64,000 bases of DNA from Odoribacter sp. Z80 (GTDB taxonomy: Bacteria > Bacteroidota > Bacteroidia > Bacteroidales > Marinifilaceae), in NCBI RefSeq assembly GCF_009935865.1, contig NZ_QWEL01000002.1:124001-188000 (forward strand), read 5' to 3'. The first letter of the stretch is position 1. Every line of letters begins with the position of its first letter. Shown in pieces: positions 52,662 to 62,546 of the stretch. The translations under genes were made by a program, and so were the position numbers. A model generated the notes under the pieces. The model was given only the letters and a program-made list of their open reading frames with translations. It did no database searches and had not been told where the DNA came from.

Positions 52662-53756
52662 ATGAAGAAAACCTTATTACCTCTGGCTGTATTGGCATTG
52701 TCCCTTTCAGCCTGCGACACAACTCCCAAATATACCATCAACGGTACAGTAGAAGGAGAACAAACCGGTACGGCTTATTTAGTAACATATGCAAAACAAA
52801 AAGCTGATACACTGGCAAAAGGAGATATTGCAGACGGAAAATTCACCCTGTCCGGAAATGTAGAAAACCTGACTCCCGCTTACCTGATTCTGGAAGGAAA
52901 AAGAGGAGGCACTCCGGTTTTTGTTGAAAACGCAAATTTCACTGCAACCCTCAACCCTGCCAACCCGATGGAAAACAAAATAGAAGGCAGTGAAACCCAA
53001 AACCTCTACAACGAATTTGCTGAAATTCAAAAAGAAGTACGCAAACAACAAAATGAACTTTATAAAGCTTACCGCGAAGCATCAGAGGCCAAGGACGAAG
53101 CCAAAATGCAGGAAATAGAAGCTCAGTTCGGAGAATGCGGAAAAGCAGCCCAGGCAAAAACAGATGCCTTGGTAAGCAACAACAATGACACCTATGTTGC
53201 AGCCTATATCGTTGCCAGTGAGGCAGGAAGCCTGGAAGTAGCACAACTGGAAGAAAAATATGCACAACTGGAAGAAAATGCCAAAGCAACCGAACCGGGA
53301 AAACAAATTGCAGAAAGAATCGAAAAACTGAAAGCTACAGCTGTAGGTCAGGTTGCTCCGGATTTCACTTTAAATACCCCGGAAGGCAAACCGTTGTCTA
53401 TGCATTCCATCAAAGGGAAAGTGAAACTGATTGACTTTTGGGCATCCTGGTGCGGACCTTGCCGCGGAGAAAATCCGAATGTTGTGAAAGTATACAAAGA
53501 ATTCCACCCGAAAGGACTGGAAATCCTGAGCGTATCTTTAGACAGCGATAAAGAAGCCTGGTTAAAGGCCATCGAAGACGACCAGCTGACCTGGAACCAT
53601 GTTTCCGACTTAAAAGGCTGGGGCAGTGAAGCAGCACAACTTTATGCCGTAAGCGGTATTCCCCATCTGGTTGTTCTGGATGAAAACAATGTCATCGTAG
53701 CAAAAAATCTGAGAGGAGAACAACTGCGTGAACAAATTGCTTCTATGCTAAAATAA
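52662..53756 (+). CDS. TlpA-like thioredoxin lipoprotein with DUF4369-type N-domain
   Basis: A 364-residue lipoprotein (signal ends LSLSAC). The N-terminal domain (about 25-115) has the DUF4369 pattern YTINGTVEGEQTGTAYLV. A helical Lys/Glu-rich linker follows. The thioredoxin domain (about 228-364) has APDFTLNTPEGKPLSM, the active site WASWCGPCRGE and the cis-Pro loop SGIPHLVVLD. It probably reduces or exchanges disulfides in the periplasm; substrate unknown. Single-gene unit with clear promoter and terminator. Confidence 0.92.
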   Translation: MKKTLLPLAVLALSLSACDTTPKYTINGTVEGEQTGTAYLVTYAKQKADTLAKGDIADGKFTLSGNVENLTPAYLILEGKRGGTPVFVENANFTATLNPANPMENKIEGSETQNLYNEFAEIQKEVRKQQNELYKAYREASEAKDEAKMQEIEAQFGECGKAAQAKTDALVSNNNDTYVAAYIVASEAGSLEVAQLEEKYAQLEENAKATEPGKQIAERIEKLKATAVGQVAPDFTLNTPEGKPLSMHSIKGKVKLIDFWASWCGPCRGENPNVVKVYKEFHPKGLEILSVSLDSDKEAWLKAIEDDQLTWNHVSDLKGWGSEAAQLYAVSGIPHLVVLDENNVIVAKNLRGEQLREQIASMLK

Positions 53757-53775
53757 TCTAAAATCGCTTAGATAT

Positions 53776-53810
53776 AAAAGAAAGCATTCTCTTCAGAATG
53801 CTTTCTTTTT
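53776..53810 (+). terminator. Terminator of the TlpA-like gene
   Basis: AAAAGAAAGCATTCT and AGAATGCTTTCTTTT form a perfect 15-pair stem with loop CTTC and a T tail. Confidence 0.95.
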
Positions 53811-53811
53811 A

Positions 53812-53819
53812 TATATTTG
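53812..53819 (+). promoter_or_regulatory. -7 box (TATATTTG) of the GH3/serine hydrolase gene
   Basis: Perfect TAnnTTTG match directly after the preceding terminator and 28 bases before ATG 53840, which argues against the earlier ATG at 53798. Confidence 0.6.
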
Positions 53820-53839
53820 CGGAAACATCCCTACATCAC

Positions 53840-56800
53840 ATGAATATGAAATTTATCCTTGTTCTCTGCCTGCTTGTTTTCTTACAGGAACGGAACGTGC
53901 AATCGGCCACGCTTCCGGAACAAAAAGCAGAGGCATGGGCCGATTCTGTTTTGCAGCAGATGTCCCTGGAAGAAAAAATCGGCCAGTTGTTTATGATTGC
54001 AGCATATAGCAATCAAACAGAAAATTATGAAAACAACCTGGAACAACAACTGCTCAAATACCAGGTGGGAGGGATTATCTTTTTCCAGGGCGACCCGGTA
54101 CGCCAGGCAAACCTGATACGCCGCTACCAGCAAAAAGCCAAATATCCCCTGATGATAGGGCTGGATGCCGAACATGGCATCGGCTGGCGGCTGAAATCCG
54201 CGATGGAATTTCCCAAAATGCTGATTGCAGGAGCCGTCCAGAACGACAGCCTGATTTATGCCCTGGGCGCTGCCATAGCCCGGCATTGCCGAGAAACCGG
54301 CGTTCATGTGAATTTCGCTCCCGTAGCAGACATCAACAGCAATCCGCAAAACCCCGTCATCGGCATGCGTTCGTTCGGAGAAGACCCGGAACAAGTGGCA
54401 CAGAAAACGATCCTGTATGCCAAAGGTTCCATTTCCAGAGGAGTACTTCCGGTGGTGAAGCATTTCCCCGGACATGGAGATACAGACACCGACTCTCACC
54501 ACGCCTTACCCATACTCCCTCATTCCAGACAACGGCTGGATTCCATAGAACTCTACCCGTACCGGGCCATCATTGATGCCCGCCTGCCTGCTATTATGAC
54601 CTCACATTTGGCCGTAAAAACCCTTGACACGACAAACATTCCGGCTTCCCTCTCTCCGGATGTCATACAGAAGGTATTAAAAAAAGAATTAGGCTTTCAG
54701 GGCCTCTGCTTTACAGATGCATTGAACATGAAAGGAGTAAGCCAGAACCATACTCCCGGTGAGATTGAAGTAAAAGCCCTGTTAGCCGGAAACGATGTAT
54801 TACTCTTTCCTGAGAACCTGGAAAAAGCAATAGCCGGCATAAAAAAAGCCATCACCGGCAACCTGCTCCATGAAACACTCATCAACGAAAAATGCCGGAA
54901 AATATTAACATTCAAACACCGGTATGTCCTTCCCAACCTCCTCCCGGACAACCAGAATTTACAGCCGCGACTCCACACCCCCCAGGATTCTGCCCTGCAA
55001 CAACAACTATACCGGGAAGCAATCACTTTAATCAAAAACGAAACCTCACTGATTCCTCTGAAACGATTGGATACTTTACAAATAGCCAGCATTCATTTCG
55101 GAGGGAAAAAAATCAACACTTTCCAGAATTACTTAAGCCGCTATTCCAAGGTCACCCATTTTGCAACAGACAAAAACCTCTCCGATGAGGAAATCCGGAA
55201 TTGGGGTAATAAACTTAAAAACTACAACTGCATCATCATCTATAACTCCGCAGCAAATCATTCTCCCGCCAAAAACTTCGGTTATTCCATCACCCTGAGC
55301 AAACTCATCCGGCAACTGGCCGGGAAAAAAATCATTTTTTGCCACCCGGCCATCCCTTACGGGCTGGAAAAATATACCGGCCTGCCGGTAGACGCTTTTC
55401 TGATTAGCTACGACCACCACCCCTGTGCCCAGCAATTTATGGCGCAGGCTGTTTTCGGAGGCATCAGCATACGCGGGAAACTACCGGTCAGTATCAGCCC
55501 GGAATATCCTGTAAAAACCGGCATCCGGACTTTCAAAAGCAGATTAGGATACCTCCCCCCTGAAATGACCTGCCTGAATCACTCCGTCCTCTACCAAATC
55601 GACTCTTTATGCCAACTGGCTATCCGGCAGAAAGCCACTCCGGGATGCCAGGTACTGATTGCCAAAGACGGGAATGTTGTCTACAACAAAGCATTCGGAT
55701 ACCATACCTACCGCAAAGAACAAGCCAACACCGATAAAGATATTTACGACATCGCTTCAGTAACCAAAATTACGGCAACCCTGCCGGCACTCATGAAGCT
55801 ATATGATGAACAGCAAATCCGGCTGGACTCTCCTTTATCGTCTTATTATCCTCCCCTGGAAGATACCGATAAAAAAGATCTGAACCTGAAAGAAATACTC
55901 TGCCATAATGCCGGGCTGAAAACTTTTCTTCCCTTATTTTCCAATGCCATAGACAAAAACTCCATACCCGGACCCCTATTTACCACCTGCCGGACCCCTT
56001 ACAATACTACCCGGCTGAACGACCGCCTGTATGTTAACCTGAATTACAAATTCCGGGACAGTACCATTTCCCATACCCCCAAAGAAGGTTACCTCTGTTT
56101 AGCTCCCGGAGTATATGTATTCCCCAGCTACCAAGACACCGTTCTCCAAACCATCCTGCACTCCCCGCTCAGTGAAAAAAAGACCTATGCATACAGCGAT
56201 TTAGGATTCATCCTGCTGAAATTTGCCATTGAGAACGTAACCGGAGAACCCCTCAACAGTTATTGCCAGAAACACTTCTACAGCCGGTTAGGCATGAACA
56301 ACACCGGTTTCCGGGCCGCAGAAACATTGGACCAATCGGATGTCATTCCCTCATGCGTGGATAAACTCTACCGGAAAACAGAACTTAAAGGTTATGTACA
56401 CGACCCTACTGCAGCCTTATTGGGTGGCATTGCCGGTCATGCCGGCCTGTTTTCCACCGCAGAAGACCTCGCCAAGATATTACAAATGTATTTAAACCAA
56501 GGGACATACGGGGATGAATATTACCTGGCTCCGGAAACCCTGAACACTTTTACGGAGAAAAACACCTTATTCCCCCAAAACCGGAGAAGCTTCGGATTTG
56601 ACAAACCGGAACCGGACAGTACAAAAATCGGTCCCACCTGCCATAACATTCCGTTAACCAGCTACGGGCACACCGGTTTCACCGGCATTATGGCCTGGTG
56701 TGACCCGGACAACAACCTCTTGTATCTTTTCCTGTCTAACCGGACCTATCCCGACGAGTTCAACACCAAACTATCCGAAGAAAACATCCGGACCAAAATA

Positions 56801-56869
56801 CAGGAAATCATCTATCAGGCATTGGATTTGAAAAAAAGGACAAAAGAACAGTCCCGGCCGGCAGCCTGA
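53840..56869 (+). CDS. Fusion of GH3 beta-N-acetylhexosaminidase and serine (beta-lactamase-like) hydrolase
   Basis: About 1009 residues with signal peptide (MNMKFILVLCLLVFLQERNVQS). The N-terminal half is a GH3 NagZ-type domain: KHFPGHGDTDTDSHHALPIL holds the Asp-His catalytic loop and LCFTDALNMKGV the nucleophile Asp. A GH3 C-terminal domain follows (about 400-560). From about 590 a class C beta-lactamase/DD-peptidase fold begins, with the SVTK catalytic tetrad, AYSDLGFILL in place of YxN, and GHTGFTG near the end in place of KTG. The pair would act on peptidoglycan sugars and on a peptide or ester bond, probably in the periplasm. Confidence 0.9.
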   Translation: MNMKFILVLCLLVFLQERNVQSATLPEQKAEAWADSVLQQMSLEEKIGQLFMIAAYSNQTENYENNLEQQLLKYQVGGIIFFQGDPVRQANLIRRYQQKAKYPLMIGLDAEHGIGWRLKSAMEFPKMLIAGAVQNDSLIYALGAAIARHCRETGVHVNFAPVADINSNPQNPVIGMRSFGEDPEQVAQKTILYAKGSISRGVLPVVKHFPGHGDTDTDSHHALPILPHSRQRLDSIELYPYRAIIDARLPAIMTSHLAVKTLDTTNIPASLSPDVIQKVLKKELGFQGLCFTDALNMKGVSQNHTPGEIEVKALLAGNDVLLFPENLEKAIAGIKKAITGNLLHETLINEKCRKILTFKHRYVLPNLLPDNQNLQPRLHTPQDSALQQQLYREAITLIKNETSLIPLKRLDTLQIASIHFGGKKINTFQNYLSRYSKVTHFATDKNLSDEEIRNWGNKLKNYNCIIIYNSAANHSPAKNFGYSITLSKLIRQLAGKKIIFCHPAIPYGLEKYTGLPVDAFLISYDHHPCAQQFMAQAVFGGISIRGKLPVSISPEYPVKTGIRTFKSRLGYLPPEMTCLNHSVLYQIDSLCQLAIRQKATPGCQVLIAKDGNVVYNKAFGYHTYRKEQANTDKDIYDIASVTKITATLPALMKLYDEQQIRLDSPLSSYYPPLEDTDKKDLNLKEILCHNAGLKTFLPLFSNAIDKNSIPGPLFTTCRTPYNTTRLNDRLYVNLNYKFRDSTISHTPKEGYLCLAPGVYVFPSYQDTVLQTILHSPLSEKKTYAYSDLGFILLKFAIENVTGEPLNSYCQKHFYSRLGMNNTGFRAAETLDQSDVIPSCVDKLYRKTELKGYVHDPTAALLGGIAGHAGLFSTAEDLAKILQMYLNQGTYGDEYYLAPETLNTFTEKNTLFPQNRRSFGFDKPEPDSTKIGPTCHNIPLTSYGHTGFTGIMAWCDPDNNLLYLFLSNRTYPDEFNTKLSEENIRTKIQEIIYQALDLKKRTKEQSRPAA

Positions 56870-56946
56870 TTCTATCCATTACGGAAAAAATTCCGAATTT
56901 AGAATCATTCTAAGTTTAATAAAAGAAAATATTTATAGAAAAAGGA

Positions 56947-56954
56947 TACCTTTG
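56947..56954 (+). promoter_or_regulatory. -7 box (TACCTTTG) of the frdCAB operon
   Basis: Perfect TAnnTTTG match 49 bases before frdC. Confidence 0.6.
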
Positions 56955-57002
56955 CAAGACTATAGGAAAATTAAAACCAGTAATTAAAAAATAGAACAAA
57001 TT

Positions 57003-57698
57003 ATGAGTAATTTTTGGACTTCTTCTATCGGGAAAAAAGTCGTAATGAGTCTTTCAGGACTTTTTCTGATCACATTTCTCTGCGTCCATTTGGCGCTGAA
57101 CTTACTGTTAATTTTTGACAACAGCGGTGAATTATTCAATCAGGGAGCACATTTTATGGCTACGAACCCGCTGATCAAAGTGGTGGAACCCGTCCTGGCC
57201 ATCGGATTTATTATCCACATCATCTGGGCTTCCGTATTAACCTTACAAAACCAAAAAGCCCGTCCTGTCAAATATAACAAAAGAAACCAAAGCCAGAATG
57301 CCACATGGGCTTCCCGTAATATGTTTATCATCGGCGGATTGGTACTGATTTTCCTGGCCATTCACCTTTACAATTTCTGGTGGAACATCAAATTCCCGTC
57401 TTTAAGCTTCGTAGAGATGGGAAGCGTTCAGGTAAACGGCGTTGAAATGGAAAATACCTACGCTATGGTAGCAGGTCTCTTTAAAGAAAGCATCGTGTAT
57501 TGTGTCATCTACATCATCGGGGCTATCTTCCTGGGACTCCACCTCACTCATGGATTCTGGTCTGCATTCCAATCCATCGGTTTTTCCAATGACCTCTGGA
57601 GAAAACGCCTGGAATGGGTGGCTTATCTCTTTGCATTCATATTTGCTGTAGGTTTCAGCATCATTCCCCTGTATTTCATTGCAGGCTTAGGAAATTAA
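57003..57698 (+). CDS. frdC: Fumarate reductase/succinate dehydrogenase cytochrome b subunit
   Basis: A 231-residue membrane subunit with five helices: SLSGLFLITFLCVHLALNLLL, LAIGFIIHIIWASVL, IIGGLVLIFLAIHLY, a helix with IIGAIFLGLHLTHGFWSAF, and the last at the C-terminus. His residues in helices 1, 2, 3 and 4 can hold two b hemes, as in the diheme B-type enzymes of Wolinella and Bacillus. It anchors FrdAB and exchanges electrons with quinol. First gene of frdCAB. Confidence 0.93.
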   Translation: MSNFWTSSIGKKVVMSLSGLFLITFLCVHLALNLLLIFDNSGELFNQGAHFMATNPLIKVVEPVLAIGFIIHIIWASVLTLQNQKARPVKYNKRNQSQNATWASRNMFIIGGLVLIFLAIHLYNFWWNIKFPSLSFVEMGSVQVNGVEMENTYAMVAGLFKESIVYCVIYIIGAIFLGLHLTHGFWSAFQSIGFSNDLWRKRLEWVAYLFAFIFAVGFSIIPLYFIAGLGN

Positions 57699-57781
57699 AT
57701 CAATTGTAATCGCAGGTTGTAAATTCGGAATACATCTCTGCAACTCAGAATCTAAAGTCGAAAACTTAAAACTATCTTATT

Positions 57782-59722
57782 ATGTCAGTAATAGATGCTA
57801 AAATACCCGCCGGACCGTTGAAAGACAAGTGGTCAAACCACAAAGCCCATATCGGCGTTGTCAGTCCGGCCAATAAAAAGAAACTGGATGTAATCATCGT
57901 AGGCACCGGATTGGCCGGCGGCTCGGCAGCAGCCAGTCTGGCAGAATTAGGCTATAATGTAACTGCCTTCTGTTATCAGGATTCTCCCCGCCGTGCACAC
58001 TCCATTGCAGCCCAGGGAGGTATCAACGCTGCCAAAAACTATCCCAACGACAACGACTCTGTATTTCGTTTGTTTTATGAAACCATCAAAGGTGGTGACT
58101 ACCGGGCACGTGAAGCAAACGTTTATCGTCTGGCCGAAGTAAGCAACGCCATCATCGACCAATGTGTGGCACAGGGTGTACCCTTTGCACGTGAATACGG
58201 CGGTCTGCTCGCAAACCGTTCTTTCGGAGGCGCACTGGTAAGCCGTACTTTCTACGCCCGCGGCCAAACCGGACAGCAATTGTTGCTGGGGGCTTACAGC
58301 GCCCTGAACCGGCAGATACAAGCCGGGAAAGTGAAAATGTACAACCGCCACGAAGTGTTGGATGTCGTAGTCGTAGACGGCAAAGCACGCGGCGTGATAG
58401 CACGCGATATGGTTACCGGTAAAATTGAACGTTTCGGCGCCCATGCGGTAGTACTGGCTACCGGAGGTTACGGAAACGTATTCTTCCTGTCTACCAATGC
58501 TATGGGATGTAACGGTAGTGCCGCCTGGCAGGCTTACAAAAGAGGTGCCATGTTCGGTAATCCCTGTTTCGTACAAATCCACCCCACCTGCATTCCGGTA
58601 CACGGCGACCAGCAAAGCAAGCTGACACTGATGTCCGAATCATTACGTAATGACGGACGTGTATGGGTACCGAAAAAAATCGAAGATGCCAAAGCATTGC
58701 AGGCCGGCACACTGAATCCGAACGATATTCCCGATGAAGACCGTGATTTCTATCTGGAACGCCGCTATCCGGCCTTCGGAAACTTAGTGCCCCGTGATGT
58801 GGCCTCCCGTGCTGCCAAAGAAAGATGCGACGCCGGTTTCGGAGTAAACAACACCGGTAAAGCCGTATTCCTGGATTTCAAATATGCCATCGAACAATTA
58901 GGACGCGACACCATCGAAAAACGGTATGGCAACCTGTTCCAGATGTACGAAAAAATCACAGCCGTTGACCCCTACCACAATCCGATGATGATTTATCCGG
59001 CCATCCACTATTCCATGGGCGGACTGTGGGTAGATTACAACCTGATGACTACCATTCCGGGATTGTATGCCATCGGAGAATGTAACTTCTCCGACCACGG
59101 TGCAAACCGGTTGGGAGCTTCAGCCCTGATGCAGGGTCTGGCAGACGGATATTTCATCCTGCCGTATACCATCGGAGACTACCTGGCAAAAGACATTCAG
59201 ACTCCGAAAATCAATGTCAACTCAAAAGAATTTGACGAAGCGGAAAAACGCGTCACCGACCGTCTCCGCGAACTCTATGACATCAAAGGAACCAAATCGC
59301 CCGACCATTTCCACAAAGAACTGGGACACATCATGTGGGAATACATCGGAATGGCACGTGAAGCTGCCGGCCTGAAAAAAGCCATCGAACTGATTGCCGC
59401 ATTGAAGGAGGAATTCTACAAAGACCTGCGGATTACCGGTGAATTTACAGCAATGAATAATGAACTGGAAAAAGCCGCAAGAGTGGCAGACTTCATAGAA
59501 TTGGCAAACCTGATGGCTCATGATGCATTGGACCGCAATGAATCCTGCGGAGGTCATTTACGGGTTGAGTCGATGACATCTGAAGGGGAAGCACAACGCG
59601 ATGACGAACACTTCAAATATGTTTCTGTATGGGAATACAAAGGGGAAAACAATGCCCCCGAATTACATAAAGAAGAACTGGTGTTCGAGAACATCCAACT
59701 GACCCAACGTTCTTATAAATAA
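57782..59722 (+). CDS. frdA: Fumarate reductase/succinate dehydrogenase flavoprotein subunit
   Basis: Catalytic subunit, 646 residues. The FAD motif is [24 protein letters not shown] (in part, about 39-60), with the FAD-linking His in [33 protein letters not shown] and the C-terminal [14 protein letters not shown] are substrate and FAD contacts. In anaerobic Bacteroidota this enzyme chiefly reduces fumarate to succinate with menaquinol. It faces the cytoplasm and binds FrdB. It follows frdC by 83 bases and precedes frdB by 26. Confidence 0.96.
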   Translation: MSVIDAKIPAGPLKDKWSNHKAHIGVVSPANKKKLDVIIVGTGLAGGSAAASLAELGYNVTAFCYQDSPRRAHSIAAQGGINAAKNYPNDNDSVFRLFYETIKGGDYRAREANVYRLAEVSNAIIDQCVAQGVPFAREYGGLLANRSFGGALVSRTFYARGQTGQQLLLGAYSALNRQIQAGKVKMYNRHEVLDVVVVDGKARGVIARDMVTGKIERFGAHAVVLATGGYGNVFFLSTNAMGCNGSAAWQAYKRGAMFGNPCFVQIHPTCIPVHGDQQSKLTLMSESLRNDGRVWVPKKIEDAKALQAGTLNPNDIPDEDRDFYLERRYPAFGNLVPRDVASRAAKERCDAGFGVNNTGKAVFLDFKYAIEQLGRDTIEKRYGNLFQMYEKITAVDPYHNPMMIYPAIHYSMGGLWVDYNLMTTIPGLYAIGECNFSDHGANRLGASALMQGLADGYFILPYTIGDYLAKDIQTPKINVNSKEFDEAEKRVTDRLRELYDIKGTKSPDHFHKELGHIMWEYIGMAREAAGLKKAIELIAALKEEFYKDLRITGEFTAMNNELEKAARVADFIELANLMAHDALDRNESCGGHLRVESMTSEGEAQRDDEHFKYVSVWEYKGENNAPELHKEELVFENIQLTQRSYK

Positions 59723-59748
59723 AATCATAAGTCAAAAATCAATTTGTT

Positions 59749-60510
59749 ATGGCAGATAAAATATTAAAAGAACTGACTCTGAAGATCTGGCGGCAAAAAG
59801 ACGCAAAATCAAAAGGCGAGTTTAAAACATATAAAGTTCACAATATCTCTACCGGTACTTCATTCCTGGAAATGCTCGATATTCTGAATGAACAATTGGT
59901 GGAACAAAACGAAGAACCGGTAGCATTCGACCACGATTGCCGTGAAGGTATTTGCGGAACCTGCAGTCTGTTTATAGACGGCCGTGCTCACGGTCCGGAC
60001 GATGATGTAACCACTTGCCAGTTACACATGCGCCGTTTCCAGGACGGAGCAACCATCACCATCGAACCCTGGCGGTGCGGTGCTTTTCCGGTTATCAAAG
60101 ACCTTATTGTTGACCGGAAAGCATACGACAAAATCATGCAAGCCGGCGGTTACGTATCGGTCAGCACAGGCGGAGTGCCCGATGCCAATGCCATTCCAAT
60201 CGCCAATGACAAAGCGGAGGAAGCAATGGATGCTGCCGCATGTATCGGCTGCGGAGCGTGTGCCGCTACTTGTAAAAACTCATCAGCCATGTTGTTCGTA
60301 GCTGCAAAAGTATCCCAGCTGGCTCTTTTGCCCCAGGGAAAAATTGAAGCAGCCCGCCGTGCCAAAGCCATGGTGGCTAAAATGGACGAACTCGGTTTCG
60401 GTAACTGTACCAATACCGGAGCTTGTGAGATGGAATGCCCGAAAAGTATTTCCATTGCACACATCGCCCGCTTGAACCGCGAGTTCCTGAAAGCAAAATT
60501 AAAAGACTAA
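59749..60510 (+). CDS. frdB: Fumarate reductase/succinate dehydrogenase iron-sulfur subunit
   Basis: A 253-residue electron-transfer subunit. The 2Fe-2S ligands lie in [16 protein letters not shown] plus TTCQLHM. The other two clusters use [13 protein letters not shown] and [16 protein letters not shown]. Length and Cys pattern are those of B-type enzymes with a 2Fe-2S, 4Fe-4S, 3Fe-4S chain; the cluster types are inferred from family. Last gene of frdCAB, ended by a perfect 13-pair terminator. Confidence 0.96.
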   Translation: MADKILKELTLKIWRQKDAKSKGEFKTYKVHNISTGTSFLEMLDILNEQLVEQNEEPVAFDHDCREGICGTCSLFIDGRAHGPDDDVTTCQLHMRRFQDGATITIEPWRCGAFPVIKDLIVDRKAYDKIMQAGGYVSVSTGGVPDANAIPIANDKAEEAMDAAACIGCGACAATCKNSSAMLFVAAKVSQLALLPQGKIEAARRAKAMVAKMDELGFGNCTNTGACEMECPKSISIAHIARLNREFLKAKLKD

Positions 60511-60548
60511 GCTTTCAGTTGACCGGTTTTACCGGAACACATACAAAG

Positions 60549-60584
60549 AGGCCGGCTGAAAGTTTTATTTTCAGCCGGCCTTTA
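60549..60584 (+). terminator. Terminator of frdCAB
   Basis: AGGCCGGCTGAAA and TTTCAGCCGGCCT form a perfect 13-pair stem with a 7-base loop and a short T tail. Confidence 0.95.
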
Positions 60585-60606
60585 TCATACGCAAATCACA
60601 ATTACA

Positions 60607-61395
60607 ATGGAGTTGTTTTTCCGGAAAGAAGGCCATCCGGCCTTGCCGCCACTCATTCTGCTTCACGGTCTGTGGGGAGCCTCCGACAACTGGCTACCGG
60701 TTGCCCGCCTGTTATCAGAACACTTTTTTGTTCTGTTACCGGACTGCAGAAACCATGGACATTCCCCGCACGCCCCCGGGAATAACTATCCCGCGTTAGT
60801 AAAAGACCTGGAAGAATTTATTGACCAGCTCCATTTGTCGGTAAAACCTTTCTTAGCCGGACATTCCATGGGAGGGAAGGTCATTATGCATCTCTTGCTA
60901 AAATCGCCCCGGATAGCAGCAAAAGCAGCCATATTGGATATTTGTCCCAAAACTTACCCCTCCATGGAAGAACACTGCCGGCTGGCAACATTCATGACCC
61001 GCTTCCCACTCAGCCACTACCACCGCCGGGAAGAAATTCACCGCCACATCCGCCAATGTATCGGCAACGAAAAAGAATGCCAGATTTTATTTAAAAACCT
61101 TTATAAAACGGTTTCAGGATTCAAATGGAAGACCAACACAGAAGTGCTGCAAAAATACTTGCCGGAACTCGCTTCCTGGTCACTTCCGGCAGGACAGCCT
61201 TCCTATCCCGGGCCTATCCTCTTTGTGAAAGGAGAGGTCTCCCCTTACATCCAGCCGCAAGACGATAAGATTATCCTATCCTACTTTCCCCGGGCCCGTT
61301 TCAGTACCCTTGCCTCTGCCTCCCACTGGTTGCATACGGACCAACCGATGCTGCTCTCCCAAACCTTAAGCCGCTTTTTTCTGGAAGAGCCATAA
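60607..61395 (+). CDS. Alpha/beta hydrolase (YbfF-like esterase family)
   Basis: A 262-residue alpha/beta fold enzyme without signal peptide. The oxyanion strand is LILLHGLWGASDNW, the nucleophile elbow is AGHSMGGKV (Ser about 96), and the catalytic His is in ASHWLHTDQP near the C-terminus. YbfF-type esterases hydrolyse acyl esters or thioesters; the natural substrate is unknown. It begins just after the frd terminator. Confidence 0.9.
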   Translation: MELFFRKEGHPALPPLILLHGLWGASDNWLPVARLLSEHFFVLLPDCRNHGHSPHAPGNNYPALVKDLEEFIDQLHLSVKPFLAGHSMGGKVIMHLLLKSPRIAAKAAILDICPKTYPSMEEHCRLATFMTRFPLSHYHRREEIHRHIRQCIGNEKECQILFKNLYKTVSGFKWKTNTEVLQKYLPELASWSLPAGQPSYPGPILFVKGEVSPYIQPQDDKIILSYFPRARFSTLASASHWLHTDQPMLLSQTLSRFFLEEP

Positions 61396-61411
61396 CCGGA
61401 ATCCGGAGTTA

Positions 61412-62464
61412 TTACTCCCAGACAAACGCCTTGGTAAAATAACTTACCGCTTGCAGATTGGCATAACTGTATTCATCATTTACCACATCAACACCCCGTT
61501 CAAACAAAAGAGCCGTTAACCGGACCACATACTTTTCCCCCCGGACCAGTTCCGTCCATTTATTCAATTCTCCGGCTGTTGAATGTTGTATTTTCAGCAA
61601 ACGGGTCCCCCGGGGTTGTACCCGGCTGACAAAATAAGGTTTGGTCAAATCCATATTTTCCGGAAAAACCTCCACCCGGTAATATACAGCTCCCTCATAA
61701 GGCAACCAACTGACATGCAAAGCACTGTTTTTACTGTCGGCAGAGAGCTCCATCTCTTCCGGCAAACGCTCCGGTAAATTCTCACCGGTAACCAAATCCC
61801 TCAGTTTCACCTGCTCATTCTTTCCTATCCGCAAATAAAACCGGATTTCCTGAAAGGTTCCGTCCACATCAAAAGCCTGGCCGGTATTCCGTTCAGTCCA
61901 ATAAAAACCGTGATTCTCCATGGAAGCATATTCATTCTCCCCGGTAATCAGGAACGCCTCCCGCAAATTTACGTTTCCCCGCACATCAGCTCCCAAGCGC
62001 GTCCGGTAATGGTTTTCCTCCGTATATTCATTCACCAGATAAGCGTCTGCAGTCAGGTTATCCAGATATCCTAAATCAGTCCTGTATTCCCGTACTCCTT
62101 GCTGATTCACCATCACCGTCATATAATCGGCACCGCTACGCTGCACATTCCACTCCACCTGCTTTCCGGCATTGTATTTCAGCAAAATCACATTTCCCGT
62201 ATTTTCCCACGTCCCGGCAACACTCTCCTGACGGCCGCCAAAATCAACGGTTTTTAAAATACCTCCCCTTTCCAGACGCAATGCCTCCAACAAATCCTCC
62301 CGGTCCATACCATAAGCATCTCCCGCCCAGGCATTGTAATACCATGTCTTCTCCGTCAGCAACGCCATATCCACAACCCTGTCATCTCTCCCTTCATTCT
62401 TCTGGCAAGCATAAACCAGACAAAGTATTCCTATCCAAATCCAACTGTTTCTTATTGTCTTCAT
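61412..62464 (-). CDS. Lipoprotein of unknown function with a fibronectin-III-like C-terminal part
   Basis: About 350 residues from ATG 62464; the signal MKTIRNSWIWIGILCLVYAC ends in a lipobox. ATG 62482 would add six residues. The mature N-terminal half shows a lipocalin-like or DUF-style strand pattern (EKTWYYNAWAG, GTWENTGNVILLKYN) that I cannot assign. The C-terminal part, ALHVSWLPYEGAVYYRVEVFPE (in part) to YVVRLTALLFE, looks like a fibronectin type III sandwich. A surface binding role is possible but unproven. Confidence 0.72.
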   Translation of the reverse strand: MKTIRNSWIWIGILCLVYACQKNEGRDDRVVDMALLTEKTWYYNAWAGDAYGMDREDLLEALRLERGGILKTVDFGGRQESVAGTWENTGNVILLKYNAGKQVEWNVQRSGADYMTVMVNQQGVREYRTDLGYLDNLTADAYLVNEYTEENHYRTRLGADVRGNVNLREAFLITGENEYASMENHGFYWTERNTGQAFDVDGTFQEIRFYLRIGKNEQVKLRDLVTGENLPERLPEEMELSADSKNSALHVSWLPYEGAVYYRVEVFPENMDLTKPYFVSRVQPRGTRLLKIQHSTAGELNKWTELVRGEKYVVRLTALLFERGVDVVNDEYSYANLQAVSYFTKAFVWE

Positions 62465-62499
62465 CTCCTTATATCCAACCATTTTTCAAATTTTCGTTA

Positions 62500-62507
62500 T
62501 ACATTTG
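62500..62507 (+). promoter_or_regulatory. -7 box (TACATTTG) of manA
   Basis: Perfect TAnnTTTG match 40 bases before the manA start. Confidence 0.6.
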
Positions 62508-62546
62508 CACTGTAAAGCGTAACCGTACAATTTTTATACCAAATAT

